NCBI GenBank assembly: GCA_046160245.1
Contig: JBJXGU010000201.1
Span: 1-19,870 of the forward strand
DNA from: JAJTFW01 sp046160245
GTDB lineage: Bacteria > Bacteroidota > Bacteroidia > AKYH767-A > OLB10
DNA length: 19,870 bases
Reading direction: 5' to 3'
Numbering within the stretch: the stretch's first letter is position 1; the number at the start of each line of letters is the position of its first letter. Shown here one piece after another: positions 1 through 7,466 of this stretch. Both the position numbers and the translations under genes were made by a program. Under the pieces are notes generated by a model that saw only the letters and a list, made by a program, of their open reading frames with translations, searched no databases and was not told the DNA's origin.

Positions 1-731
1 CTGATGAATTGGGTGAAGTTTGCCTCATGTCCTCCTATATGTATTACGATAATATAAACGCATCACCATTAGGAAATCCAAATGTCACTGATGACTATTT
101 TGAGTATCTGAGATCAATTTGGCTTGATGGTGTTCCTGTAACCTATGGAGGAAATGGAAGAGGTTCAGGGCCCGGCGCTACCAATATTACGACTACATTT
201 ATGTACCCAAACAACACCAACCCATTGTTTACTATTCCCTGGAACATGGGGAACTCGGGAATTTCTCCAACTGACGTTCGTTTCATTGTAAGTTCCGGCC
301 CTTTTACCATGCAGCCCGGTGAAGTTTGTTATATGACTAATGCCGTAGTATGGGCAAGAACGAACACTTCAGGTAATCCGCTGCCTTCTGTATCAGAATT
401 ACAAGCTGCATCCGATGTAGTGCAATTATTTTTTGATAGTTGCTTTAATTTATCTGCAATCAGCGGGATTGAAAATCAAGAACAGATTACAGGAGTAAAA
501 ATCACACCCAATCCATTTGTTACAACGTGCACAATCGATTTAAAGATGGCAAACGTTAAACATCCAATCATCAGTATTTTCACAATTGCGGGTGAATTAA
601 TTTCGAATGTAAAATATGCTTCAACTTCAAACGTCATTACGCTTGGAGAAAACCTAAAAGCTGGTGTTTATATAATCAGTATTCGAGACGGAAAAAGAAT
701 CCACACTGAAAAAATTATTAAACTAGAGTGA
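1..731 (+). CDS. 3' end of a T9SS-exported surface/secreted protein (partial)
   Basis: The reading frame is already open at the left edge (Asp-Glu-Leu from base 3), so the gene starts outside the window and about 243 C-terminal residues are visible. The middle contains a stretch of the type SSGPFTMQPGEV followed by an A-V-V-W-A-R motif and, about 40 residues later, a DSCF motif. This arrangement is familiar from large Bacteroidota secreted proteins of unknown function. The last 75 or so residues form a type A T9SS sorting domain: a VKITPNPF motif near base 495, a central IFTIAGELI strand, a LKAGVYIISI motif and a short basic-hydrophobic end (KIIKLE). The known role of this domain is to send cargo through the type IX secretion pore, after which it is usually cleaved or attached to A-LPS. 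The catalytic or binding function lies in the missing part and cannot be called. A strong terminator follows 25 bases after the stop. Confidence 0.85.
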   Translation, partial: DELGEVCLMSSYMYYDNINASPLGNPNVTDDYFEYLRSIWLDGVPVTYGGNGRGSGPGATNITTTFMYPNNTNPLFTIPWNMGNSGISPTDVRFIVSSGPFTMQPGEVCYMTNAVVWARTNTSGNPLPSVSELQAASDVVQLFFDSCFNLSAISGIENQEQITGVKITPNPFVTTCTIDLKMANVKHPIISIFTIAGELISNVKYASTSNVITLGENLKAGVYIISIRDGKRIHTEKIIKLE

Positions 732-756
732 TCTAAATAAGCCAATAAACAAGAAT

Positions 757-803
757 AATTCCCGGATCGTAACCATTCTTACACAGATCCGGGAATTGTT
801 TTT
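757..803 (+). terminator. Rho-independent terminator after the T9SS gene
   Basis: Perfect 12-base inverted arms (757-768 AATTCCCGGATC and 786-797 GATCCGGGAATT) form the main stem. An inner GTAA/TTAC pairing (769-772 with 779-782) can extend it, and the A-rich 5' flank pairs with the following T run (G then TTTTT at 798-803). This is a classic GC-rich stem with a T tract, placed 25 bases after the upstream stop and just before the rhomboid promoter. It separates the two transcripts and could be partly bidirectional. Confidence 0.85.
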
Positions 804-804
804 A

Positions 805-812
805 TAGATTTG
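805..812 (+). promoter_or_regulatory. Bacteroidota -7 box TAGATTTG before the rhomboid gene
   Basis: TAGATTTG matches the Bacteroidota -7 consensus TAnnTTTG exactly and ends four bases before the ATG at 817. No convincing -33 TTG is seen at the normal distance, because that place is occupied by the terminator loop. With the usual distance from -7 box to transcription start, the transcript would start at or within a few bases of the ATG, so it would be leaderless or nearly so. The same layout recurs at 1902-1909. Confidence 0.6.
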
Positions 813-816
813 CAGC

Positions 817-1770
817 ATGAAGCCTGAGGTAAAAAATATAATTAGCAGTTTCATTCCGGGGACGATCTTCATTGGAATTATAAGTCTGATTAAGTATTAT
901 GAAGTTTCACAACAGGTAAGCTTTTCGACCTATGGTGTTTTCCCGCGTTCTTTAGATGCAATCACGGGTATTTTAACTTTTCCGTTAATACATAAAGACT
1001 ATGATCATCTTTTCTCTAATGCGGTACCGTTATTTGTACTAATGGGAATGTTAAACTATTTCTACAAGGATATGGCGGGCAAAGTGTTTTTCTTTTTATG
1101 GCTTATAGGAGGAGCGTGGCTTTGGATTGGTGGTCGACCATCCTTTCATATTGGTGCCAGCGGATTGGTATATGGATTAGCTTCTTTTATTTTTTTTAGT
1201 GGGATCTGGAGGAAGTGGAGAAGCATGCTAGCGGTGAGTATGATTATCGTCTTCCTCTATGGAAGTATGATTTGGGGAATTTTTCCATGGTTTAAAGAAA
1301 CGAGTTGGGAAGGGCATTTGTTTGGTGGATTGGCGGGATTGTTATTATCGTGGTTGTATCGGAAAGAAGGACCACAAAGGCCGAAGTTTGTGTGGGAAGA
1401 TGAGATCGAGGATAATAAAATTTATGATGAAGAGGGGAATGAAATTGATCTCCTTTCAGGTGAGGCAAGTTTGAAGATGGGTGATAATTTGAAAGTGGAT
1501 CAATTTGAAGATTTGAAAATGGGTGATAATTTGAAGATGGATCAATTTGAAAATTTGAAGATGAATAAAATTGAAAATGAGCAAACGAATGAACCTCCAA
1601 TGTCGGGAGGCGAGTTGAAAAACGCAAAACTTCACAATGAGAAAGACGATGATGCTCTAAAATCAGACACTCCGCAAATTTCATATACATACGTTGAGAA
1701 GAAACCATCATTGAACCTGCCTCCGCCAGAGCTTCGGCAGGATGACACGGATAAAAATATCCTTCACTAA
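817..1770 (+). CDS. Rhomboid-family intramembrane serine protease
   Basis: This 317-residue protein has a hydrophobic N-terminal half of about 180 residues with roughly six membrane segments. The rhomboid signature residues are visible: H64 and N68 in HLFSNAVPLF, which help form the oxyanion hole; the nucleophile S115 in HIGASGLVYG; and the catalytic H167 in WEGHLFGGLAG. Together these predict an active Ser-His dyad protease that cleaves membrane proteins inside the inner membrane; the substrate is unknown. The family core ends near residue 182. About 135 hydrophilic, acidic residues follow, unusual for a minimal rhomboid, and carry a tandem 14-residue repeat (residues 219-246 plus part of a third copy). 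The ATG at 817 is favoured by the -7 box just before it. The gene is monocistronic: a terminator lies upstream, and 143 bases and a separate promoter precede the next gene. Confidence 0.9.
   Translation: MKPEVKNIISSFIPGTIFIGIISLIKYYEVSQQVSFSTYGVFPRSLDAITGILTFPLIHKDYDHLFSNAVPLFVLMGMLNYFYKDMAGKVFFFLWLIGGAWLWIGGRPSFHIGASGLVYGLASFIFFSGIWRKWRSMLAVSMIIVFLYGSMIWGIFPWFKETSWEGHLFGGLAGLLLSWLYRKEGPQRPKFVWEDEIEDNKIYDEEGNEIDLLSGEASLKMGDNLKVDQFEDLKMGDNLKMDQFENLKMNKIENEQTNEPPMSGGELKNAKLHNEKDDDALKSDTPQISYTYVEKKPSLNLPPPELRQDDTDKNILH
1471..1578 (+). repeat. Tandem 42-base coding repeat in the rhomboid tail
   Basis: Two near-identical 42-base units lie at 1471-1512 and 1513-1554, followed by a decayed partial third unit at 1555-1578. 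In protein they read LKMGDNLKVDQFED, LKMGDNLKMDQFEN, then LKMNKIEN. The period is a multiple of three, so copy-number change keeps the frame. Each unit also holds an internal N-L-K-(M/V) echo. The segment is predicted to be cytoplasmic or at least outside the membrane core. Confidence 0.9.
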
Positions 1771-1901
1771 AGTTTCGGATATCAAGGCGGCTAGCCTATT
1801 CATGAAATAAAACTCACAACTTCCATAATAATCTATACAGTTTAACTTTTTTCCATAAGACTTCAGAGAATATTTTCATCATCTTACATTAAATAAAACA
1901 T

Positions 1902-1909
1902 TAAATTTG
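1902..1909 (+). promoter_or_regulatory. Bacteroidota -7 box TAAATTTG before methylmalonyl-CoA epimerase
   Basis: TAAATTTG fits the TAnnTTTG consensus exactly and ends four bases before the ATG at 1914, the same spacing as at the rhomboid gene. The -33 element is not clear in the AT-rich upstream DNA. The position implies a transcript with almost no 5' leader. Confidence 0.6.
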
Positions 1910-1913
1910 CCTC

Positions 1914-2315
1914 ATGAATAAAATTGAGCATATCGGCATTGCAGTGAAGTCACTTTCTGAATCGAATGAACTTTTCAAAAAACTATTTAATGTTCCACAT
2001 TATAAAATTGAAGAGGTAGAATCGGAAGGAGTAAAAACTTCCTTTTTTCAAGTGGGTCCGAATAAGATTGAATTATTAGAAGCTACAACACCTGATAGTC
2101 CGATTGCTAAATTCATTGATAAAAAAGGAGAAGGGATGCATCACATCGCCATTGATGTGGATGATATTTTAGCGGAGATGAAAAGATTGGAAGGCGAAGG
2201 ATTTATTTTATTAAACAAAGAACCAAAAGTTGGAGCGGATAATAAACTGATTTGTTTTTTACATCCGAAAAGTACGAATGGAGTTTTGGTAGAGTTGTGT
2301 CAGGAGAAACATTAA
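1914..2315 (+). CDS. mce: Methylmalonyl-CoA epimerase
   Basis: This 133-residue protein is the usual length for the family and consists of two vicinal-oxygen-chelate (glyoxalase-fold) halves. The start IEHIGIAVKSL supplies the first metal ligand (H6). NKIELLEATTPDSPIAKFI is the characteristic middle. GMHHIAIDVDDI supplies a second metal His (H76 or H77), and GVLVELCQ near the end supplies the ligand and catalytic Glu (E127). The enzyme interconverts (S)- and (R)-methylmalonyl-CoA, a cytosolic step linking propionyl-CoA and succinyl-CoA. A -7 box sits directly before the ATG, so the gene is probably transcribed on its own. No carboxylase or mutase gene is adjacent. The stop is 19 bases from that of the convergent T9SS gene, with only a four-base-pair stem between them. 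Confidence 0.93.
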   Translation: MNKIEHIGIAVKSLSESNELFKKLFNVPHYKIEEVESEGVKTSFFQVGPNKIELLEATTPDSPIAKFIDKKGEGMHHIAIDVDDILAEMKRLEGEGFILLNKEPKVGADNKLICFLHPKSTNGVLVELCQEKH

Positions 2316-2334
2316 ACTCTTCGCTGGCGAATAT

Positions 2335-5300
2335 TTACTCAATCATTACTTTACTGGATTTAATTTTTTCTTCATCCAATACCATCACTTCGTAAATCCC
2401 TTTTTCAAAAGCGGAAACATCAATCTGGAAAGGTTCGTTTCTTCCCATGAAAGATTTATTCCATACCAATCTACCGGAAGCATCTATAATCCGAACAGAG
2501 ACTTCTTTTTCATCAGTTGCTAGGTATAAAAAATTATTTGCCGGATTCGGATAAACATTCACTACATCATTTTTCGTGCTGAAACGTGCTTGCTCCCATT
2601 GCGTGGTAGACGATTCGCCGTTTAAATCTGTTTGACGGATACGGTACCAAGAGATCCCTTTTATCGGATTTTTATCTGTGAAAGAATACTCCTTCAAATC
2701 CTGACTGAAAAATGAACCCGCAACCTTTCCAATCGCTTCTACATTGAGAAGATCCGTAGATCTTTCAACCGTGAAAAAGTCGTTAAACTGTTCACTGGCT
2801 GTAGACCAATACAATTTCGCGTGATACGCTTCTTCTTCCACGTTGAACATCACCCAGGTGACTGGTAAAGGTGCAGCACTGTTGCTTAATGTCCATACTC
2901 TTTGACTGGTTATATTAGGTATAGTAACCGCATAAGCAATTGCGGACTGCCCCGGCAATGAAGGCTGCCATTTATTTACTGATAAGTCGTAATGCTGCGC
3001 CCTCATTTGCGCAGGCACATTGTAAGGTAATATTGGGAGTTCAGAAGCTTGATAATTTAACGTGAGACTTGCTATCGTTGGGGTACCTGTTGCTGAAACC
3101 AGCCAAAACCTGTCGGAAGTGGCATCACGGTTATCAGGTGCTAATCCTATTAAACTATTAAGATTAGTTACTGCAGGTGGCCAAGGAAGATTTGTGGAAG
3201 GTGTATTGTAAGTTGCAAAATTTATTATTCCTGCATTACCAAGTGTTAGGTCATAGGTAACAGGAATGTAGTTGGCAGCATTGTAGCCAAAAGGTATTAC
3301 ATGCGCCCCGGTCGTATTGTTCATTATCCAGATGATCGCACCGCTAAAATCTCTCACTTCACTTCTTATATATCCTGTTGTGCGAGTGATGCCGGAAACG
3401 TTAGTATTTTCAACAGTAACGGTACGGCCACCCGTTAATGGATTCCCGGCATTGTTCGCTAAGTTTAACTCTCCGGAAGTCATACGCAGCTCGGTTCTGG
3501 CAAATACATTCCCTGTCGCAGTTGGGAGGTTGGTAGGTGTAACCCAAATCAGTGGAGTCACTTGATTTATTTCTATGATACCGTATTTATGATGGTTAGC
3601 AGTAGCGATGCCAATATTAATCCCGGTCATTATTTGAGTAGCTGTTCCGTAATATTCAACGATGCTGGTTGCTCCCAGAAAATAATTCAAAGCTCCGGTG
3701 GAATTTAAGGCTGCCACAGTTGAGTTATTATACAAACCGGAGGTATGTCTGGTTCTTAATCTTCCCAGATCCGCAACCGTTATACCGGAATTAGCAGCAA
3801 GTGCATTGGAGAATACCTGACTACTTCTAAGATCAAGAACTGCATTTCCGCTAACGGTGAAATAAGTGACTGCGGGAGCAGCATGTGAAGCGATTTGCAC
3901 ATCACCAAGCACTACATCAACCGTACATGCGGAACTGATCTCCTGCTTCACCTGTTGGATGCTATGGGGTGCAGTCCGAGAAAAAGAAATGGTACCGGCT
4001 CTCTGGAAATAAAGCATTCCAAATGTTGCAGCGACTCCAGCTCCAGCACGTGTCATACTTCCAGTACCAGAAATGGTATACGTTGCCCCTTTCAGGATGA
4101 GATTATTCACTGCTGTAGCAGCAGCGTTATTACTGAAATTGATGGCACCTCCGCTTTGTGAAAAATTACCAAGCACTGTGGCGGTAACGGATGTTGCTGC
4201 AGCAACAGCGGCGTTGTTAAAAAGCAGAAAAGTACCTGCACTCTGAGTGAATGTCCCATTGAAATTAAGTGTACCCGTTCCGCTTTGTCCTTTAGCAGAA
4301 AGCGTTCCTCCTGATATCGTAGCACTACCAGCAAGATTGAATAAGAGATTACCTGTTTCCGCACTAAAATAAGTGTTACCTCCCGGAACAAGAAGGTTGC
4401 CATTTACGGTAAGTGTACTATTATGTCCATTGCTCCCAAAAGCGGGAACTACATTAAAATAATTGTTACCGTTACTAACCGAAAGATTACCGGTTATCAC
4501 TACCGTTTCTATTCCTGTACTGTTATTCGAATTAAATTCACCTGCTGCAGCACCGCCTATAGTCATGTTTCCCCCTACGGTCATGTTCAACACATGGGTA
4601 CTGGGTATACCACTCAATGACGCCAAGCGAGTAATTGCGAAAAGATTGGAAGCCGCAGAATAATTAATAGTAAGATCTCCGGTAATAAAAAAATTGACAG
4701 TTTGTGCTGAAGGATTGTGAGCATAATTTGCATTGAAGGTACCACCGGTGAAATTAAAACTACCGACTTGGAAAGAAGTAACACCCGCTGTAAAGGTTGC
4801 AAGATTATACACTCCTCTGAAATCCCCGCCACTTTGAACAATACTTGAAGTAATATTGAATTGCCCATTGCCATCACCATTATAAATTCCGAAAGTAGAC
4901 CCGTTGGAAATGTTCATCGCATTTGCATTCAATACAAATTTCCCGTTAGCTTGGTAAATACCATAAAAATAAGATGTGGTAAGCGAAGTACCGTTACAGA
5001 AAATAGTTCCTGCTACATTCACGGTAATATCTCCTGCTGCAACTTGCTTGAAACGAAGAAAACCATCATTAATTACAAGGTTGCCGCCAATAGTAAATAC
5101 TGTAGTTCCGGCTAACGCATCGAGGTAAGTTGCGCAACCGTTTTGAACTGTGAAATTTCCGGTAATAATTCTAGTAAATCCAAGACCTTGATTGTTCCAG
5201 TAAAATAAACCGGGGTTCCAATTCAAAATTAAATTTCCGAAATTGGAGGCTAGACCTGTTACGAGAAAATCAGCCGTTCCCGACCAACTATCAATTCGAA

Positions 5301-5736
5301 CGGTACTGCCCACATTAAACACTTCCGTTCCTGCAAAAATGGTGGTAGATGCAATTTGATTGTTGTTATGGATGTATAATCCTCCACTTTGAATAGTAAA
5401 TGTCCCAGATACGGTTAGGGTTCTGTTGGCACCACCGCCTGCGGTCCCGGTTTGCAAGGTTCCGCCATTCTGCACTGTAATATTTTTTATAGGCGCGTTG
5501 GCAGTTACACTTACCACATTTCCGGCACAGATTATTATATCATCCAATGCACCGGGAGTAGTAATTGCGGCGGCTCCTCCACAGGAGACGGTTGACCACG
5601 TTGCAGCAGCTGAAAAATTACCTGTTACACGAGAATAATAAATTGCCGCTTTGCTTGAATTAAAGGAGCAAAAGAATAACATGAAGAATAGTACTTGCCT
5701 ATTTAAGTGGCAGGTTACTGTTTTGAAGCATAACAT
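2335..5736 (-). CDS. Large beta-strand-repeat (beta-helix-like) T9SS cargo protein
   Basis: This 1133-residue exported protein has an N-terminus with a basic region, a hydrophobic stretch (VLFFMLFFCSF) and a probable cleavage site after SSKA near residue 30. From about residue 35 to 700 it consists of short repeating strands of the type 'GNLTVxNG..F' rich in Gly, Asn, Thr and Ala. This fits a parallel beta-helix or adhesin-like stalk, but I see no catalytic motif. Residues about 950-1050 (PLPVTWVMFNVEEE, LYWSTASEQFNDFFTVERS, WYRIRQTDLNG) form the fibronectin-like module that commonly precedes the sorting domain in Bacteroidota. Residues 1055-1133 are a type A T9SS sorting domain (VYPNPANNFLYL, IIDASGRLVW, FEKGIYEVMV). 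The start at 5736 is supported by an AGGAGG sequence four bases upstream; an internal Met19 is the alternative. A surface or secreted structural/adhesive role is inferred. Confidence 0.87.
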   Translation of the reverse strand: MLCFKTVTCHLNRQVLFFMLFFCSFNSSKAAIYYSRVTGNFSAAATWSTVSCGGAAAITTPGALDDIIICAGNVVSVTANAPIKNITVQNGGTLQTGTAGGGANRTLTVSGTFTIQSGGLYIHNNNQIASTTIFAGTEVFNVGSTVRIDSWSGTADFLVTGLASNFGNLILNWNPGLFYWNNQGLGFTRIITGNFTVQNGCATYLDALAGTTVFTIGGNLVINDGFLRFKQVAAGDITVNVAGTIFCNGTSLTTSYFYGIYQANGKFVLNANAMNISNGSTFGIYNGDGNGQFNITSSIVQSGGDFRGVYNLATFTAGVTSFQVGSFNFTGGTFNANYAHNPSAQTVNFFITGDLTINYSAASNLFAITRLASLSGIPSTHVLNMTVGGNMTIGGAAAGEFNSNNSTGIETVVITGNLSVSNGNNYFNVVPAFGSNGHNSTLTVNGNLLVPGGNTYFSAETGNLLFNLAGSATISGGTLSAKGQSGTGTLNFNGTFTQSAGTFLLFNNAAVAAATSVTATVLGNFSQSGGAINFSNNAAATAVNNLILKGATYTISGTGSMTRAGAGVAATFGMLYFQRAGTISFSRTAPHSIQQVKQEISSACTVDVVLGDVQIASHAAPAVTYFTVSGNAVLDLRSSQVFSNALAANSGITVADLGRLRTRHTSGLYNNSTVAALNSTGALNYFLGATSIVEYYGTATQIMTGINIGIATANHHKYGIIEINQVTPLIWVTPTNLPTATGNVFARTELRMTSGELNLANNAGNPLTGGRTVTVENTNVSGITRTTGYIRSEVRDFSGAIIWIMNNTTGAHVIPFGYNAANYIPVTYDLTLGNAGIINFATYNTPSTNLPWPPAVTNLNSLIGLAPDNRDATSDRFWLVSATGTPTIASLTLNYQASELPILPYNVPAQMRAQHYDLSVNKWQPSLPGQSAIAYAVTIPNITSQRVWTLSNSAAPLPVTWVMFNVEEEAYHAKLYWSTASEQFNDFFTVERSTDLLNVEAIGKVAGSFFSQDLKEYSFTDKNPIKGISWYRIRQTDLNGESSTTQWEQARFSTKNDVVNVYPNPANNFLYLATDEKEVSVRIIDASGRLVWNKSFMGRNEPFQIDVSAFEKGIYEVMVLDEEKIKSSKVMIE

Positions 5737-5740
5737 ATAT

Positions 5741-5746
5741 CCTCCT
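5741..5746 (-). promoter_or_regulatory. Perfect Shine-Dalgarno AGGAGG for the 1133-residue T9SS gene
   Basis: On the minus strand AGGAGG is followed by ATAT and then the ATG at 5736. No other gene in the window shows such a complete anti-16S match. In Bacteroidota, SD use is rare because the anti-SD tail is reported to be sequestered on the ribosome, so a perfect copy is notable. Confidence 0.6.
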
Positions 5747-5883
5747 ATTTTCTTGTAAGTTTATAAAATAAAATGAAAAAATCACAATATAATTGGAAGA
5801 AAATCAGTATATAATGGTGAATAAAGGTATTAGTTGGGCTAATGTATCTTTTCTATAGATTTATCTCGGGCGTTATCAATCAA

Positions 5884-6525
5884 TTATGAAAGCCATTGGC
5901 ACAGATTATTCTCGATATTTTCACCATTCTCGACCCGAAGCAGCCGAGCAGCTAATCCAATGGTAAGTGCGCCTTCCACATGTTGAATACTATCATCAAC
6001 AAACAAAGTTTTAGTGCGATCGAGGTTGTTGTCGCTGATTACTTTTTCGAAGATTTCTGCGTCGGGTTTACGCATACCCAAGTCACAAGACAAATAGCAT
6101 TCCTCAAAAACAGAAAGGAAATTATTTTTTCCGAAAATATCATCTGCCATTTTGGAAAATGCTTTCACATGAATTTGATTCGTATTGCTTAATAAAAAGA
6201 TGCGATACTCCGTGCTTAACTTTTTAATGAAATCCACTCGGTGAATAGGGATATCGAGGAGCATGGCGTTCCATGCTTTGTCAATTTGATTGTCGCTCGT
6301 GTTTTCGGGGAGATGTTTTTTTAGTTCGTCTCTAAAACCATCTACCGACATAATACCCTTTTCAAAATCATCAAATAAACTAGATTGTTTAGCTTTTGAA
6401 TAGATCTCGTCAAAATCACTCATGCCCAACTTGACAAATTCAGCAGCAGTACGATGATAGTCGAGATCGATGATGACGCCACCGAGGTCGAAGATGATTG
6501 CGTTATAGGAATTAGAATTTACCAT
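5884..6525 (-). CDS. HAD-superfamily phosphatase (YihX-like)
   Basis: This 213-residue protein has all four HAD motifs. Motif I is IIFDLGGVIIDLD with the nucleophile D13. Motif II is IFLLSNTN with S113. Motif III is K153 in MRKPDAEIFE. Motif IV is LFVDDS with D177/D178. The residue two after the nucleophile is Gly rather than Asp, which is normal for the FDLG(G/N)V subgroup that contains E. coli YihX, a sugar-phosphate phosphatase. The cap inserted after motif I is alpha-helical (about residues 25-100). A soluble cytosolic phosphatase is predicted; the substrate cannot be read from sequence. A TCAATTTG sequence at 6540-6547 (minus strand) differs by one base from the -7 consensus and lies 14 bases before the ATG. 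The downstream gene on the same strand is 147 bases away and functionally unrelated. Confidence 0.87.
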   Translation of the reverse strand: MVNSNSYNAIIFDLGGVIIDLDYHRTAAEFVKLGMSDFDEIYSKAKQSSLFDDFEKGIMSVDGFRDELKKHLPENTSDNQIDKAWNAMLLDIPIHRVDFIKKLSTEYRIFLLSNTNQIHVKAFSKMADDIFGKNNFLSVFEECYLSCDLGMRKPDAEIFEKVISDNNLDRTKTLFVDDSIQHVEGALTIGLAARLLRVENGENIENNLCQWLS

Positions 6526-6887
6526 TACAATTCACTTTTCAAATTGAAATAAATCCCAATCATTTAAACAGGCCACAAAAATATCCATCTCATCGGTTCT
6601 AATTCAATCACTAATTATTCAAATTAATTTAAAACGAAATTAAGCCATTTCGCTCAGCTCAATAATCACAAAACAATAGAATTTAAAAGACGACAAAAGC
6701 GTCCAATAAAAATCTTAATTGATTAACATACAAATAAGTATAATTAATTCGTATCTTAGTCAAGAACCAAGAAAGTTAACCAAAAAACAGAAAAGTCGAT
6801 CCAATATCCCTCATAAACATGAAATATTTGACAATCAACACAACCAATTGGGATCATTTATCATCTCTTTAATTAGAAAGGCAGATT
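6526..6887 (+). other. Divergent intergenic region (362 bases)
   Basis: This strongly AT-rich spacer lies between the HAD gene (minus) and the sigma-factor gene (plus). I see no RNA gene, long inverted repeat or mobile-element end. A weak HAD-gene -7 candidate lies at 6540-6547. A sequence TATCTTAG at 6752-6759 resembles TAnnTTTG with one mismatch and could promote the sigma gene, but no -33 element lies at a suitable distance. A 93-codon open frame from 6719 overlaps the sigma gene out of frame and has no recognisable features, so it is not called. Confidence 0.5.
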
Positions 6888-7466
6888 TTGAAAGAAGTAA
6901 ACTTAGAGAATATCATCAAGGGATGTATTGCATGGGATCGAGCATCCCAGAATGCGTTATACGAGAAATTCTCTGCCAAGATGTTCGCCGTCTGTTATGA
7001 ATATTCTGCGAGTCGTGAAGAAGCTGAGGACACTTTCCACGAAGGATTTTTAAAAGTATTTGAAAATATAAGTAGTTATTCAATGATTGGTTCATTAGAA
7101 GGATGGATACGAAAGATCATGGTGAATACTGCCATTGAAAAATATAGAAAAAACTCTCGCCTTTTTGCAGTTGTAAACATAGATGATCATATTGAATCTC
7201 TCCATAACTACTATGAGGAAGATATATTAAGTCAAATCGAGGCCAATGAACTCATGGAATTAATACATCAATTACCTCCGGCATATAAAATGGTTTTTAA
7301 TTTATATGTTTTTGAGGGACTCAAGCATAGAGAAATTGCATTACAATTAGACATTCAGATTGGAACTTCAAAATCTAATCTTTTTGAAGCCAAATCAATT
7401 CTAAAAAAGAAAATACTGAAATTAAATGAAATTGCTACAATAAGCGAACAACGACATGGACGATAA
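6888..7466 (+). CDS. ECF-type RNA polymerase sigma factor
   Basis: This 192-residue protein is the typical ECF length. Region 2 spans about residues 5-90: NIIKGCIAWDRASQNALYEK, then MFAVCYEY, EEAEDTFHEGFLKVF and GWIRKIMVNTAIEKYRK, which cover core-polymerase and -10 binding. Region 4 spans about 120-180 (IHQLPPAYKMVFNLYVFEGL, then HREIALQLDIQIGTSKSNLF), the helix-turn-helix for the upstream element. Region 3 is absent, as expected. The start is the TTG at 6888, the only sensible one: an in-frame stop lies six codons upstream, and the family's first helix begins right there. AGAAAGG at 6874-6880 is a modest ribosome site. The last 11 bases overlap the next gene, implying translational coupling with its membrane partner. 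Confidence 0.9.
   Translation: MKEVNLENIIKGCIAWDRASQNALYEKFSAKMFAVCYEYSASREEAEDTFHEGFLKVFENISSYSMIGSLEGWIRKIMVNTAIEKYRKNSRLFAVVNIDDHIESLHNYYEEDILSQIEANELMELIHQLPPAYKMVFNLYVFEGLKHREIALQLDIQIGTSKSNLFEAKSILKKKILKLNEIATISEQRHGR

Noticed and set aside
1292..1711. 139-codon minus-strand open frame opposite the rhomboid tail
   Set aside because: Its repeated S-N-Y-H-P patterns are the reverse complement of the tandem repeat in the rhomboid gene, and it has no promoter, ribosome site or recognisable domain.
2316..2334. Convergent terminator between the epimerase and the T9SS gene
   Set aside because: Only a TTCG/CGAA four-base-pair stem is present and there is no adjacent T run on either strand.
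4107..4880. Several 65-98 codon frames inside the 1133-residue T9SS gene on both strands
   Set aside because: They are shadows of a continuous long frame that has a signal peptide and a sorting domain.
4000..5400. Alternating Thr/Asn/Gly repeats in the T9SS protein as a DNA-level repeat array or CRISPR
   Set aside because: The periodicity exists in the protein as strand-turn patterns, but the DNA units are not identical and have no regular spacing.
6478..6495. Missing second Asp in HAD motif I as a sign of inactivity
   Set aside because: FDLGGV/FDLGNV without the second Asp is normal for the YihX-like subgroup, and the other motifs are intact.
6719..7000. 93-codon plus-strand frame overlapping the sigma-factor start
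   Set aside because: It is out of frame with clear ECF sigma coding sequence, has low-complexity composition and no family resemblance.
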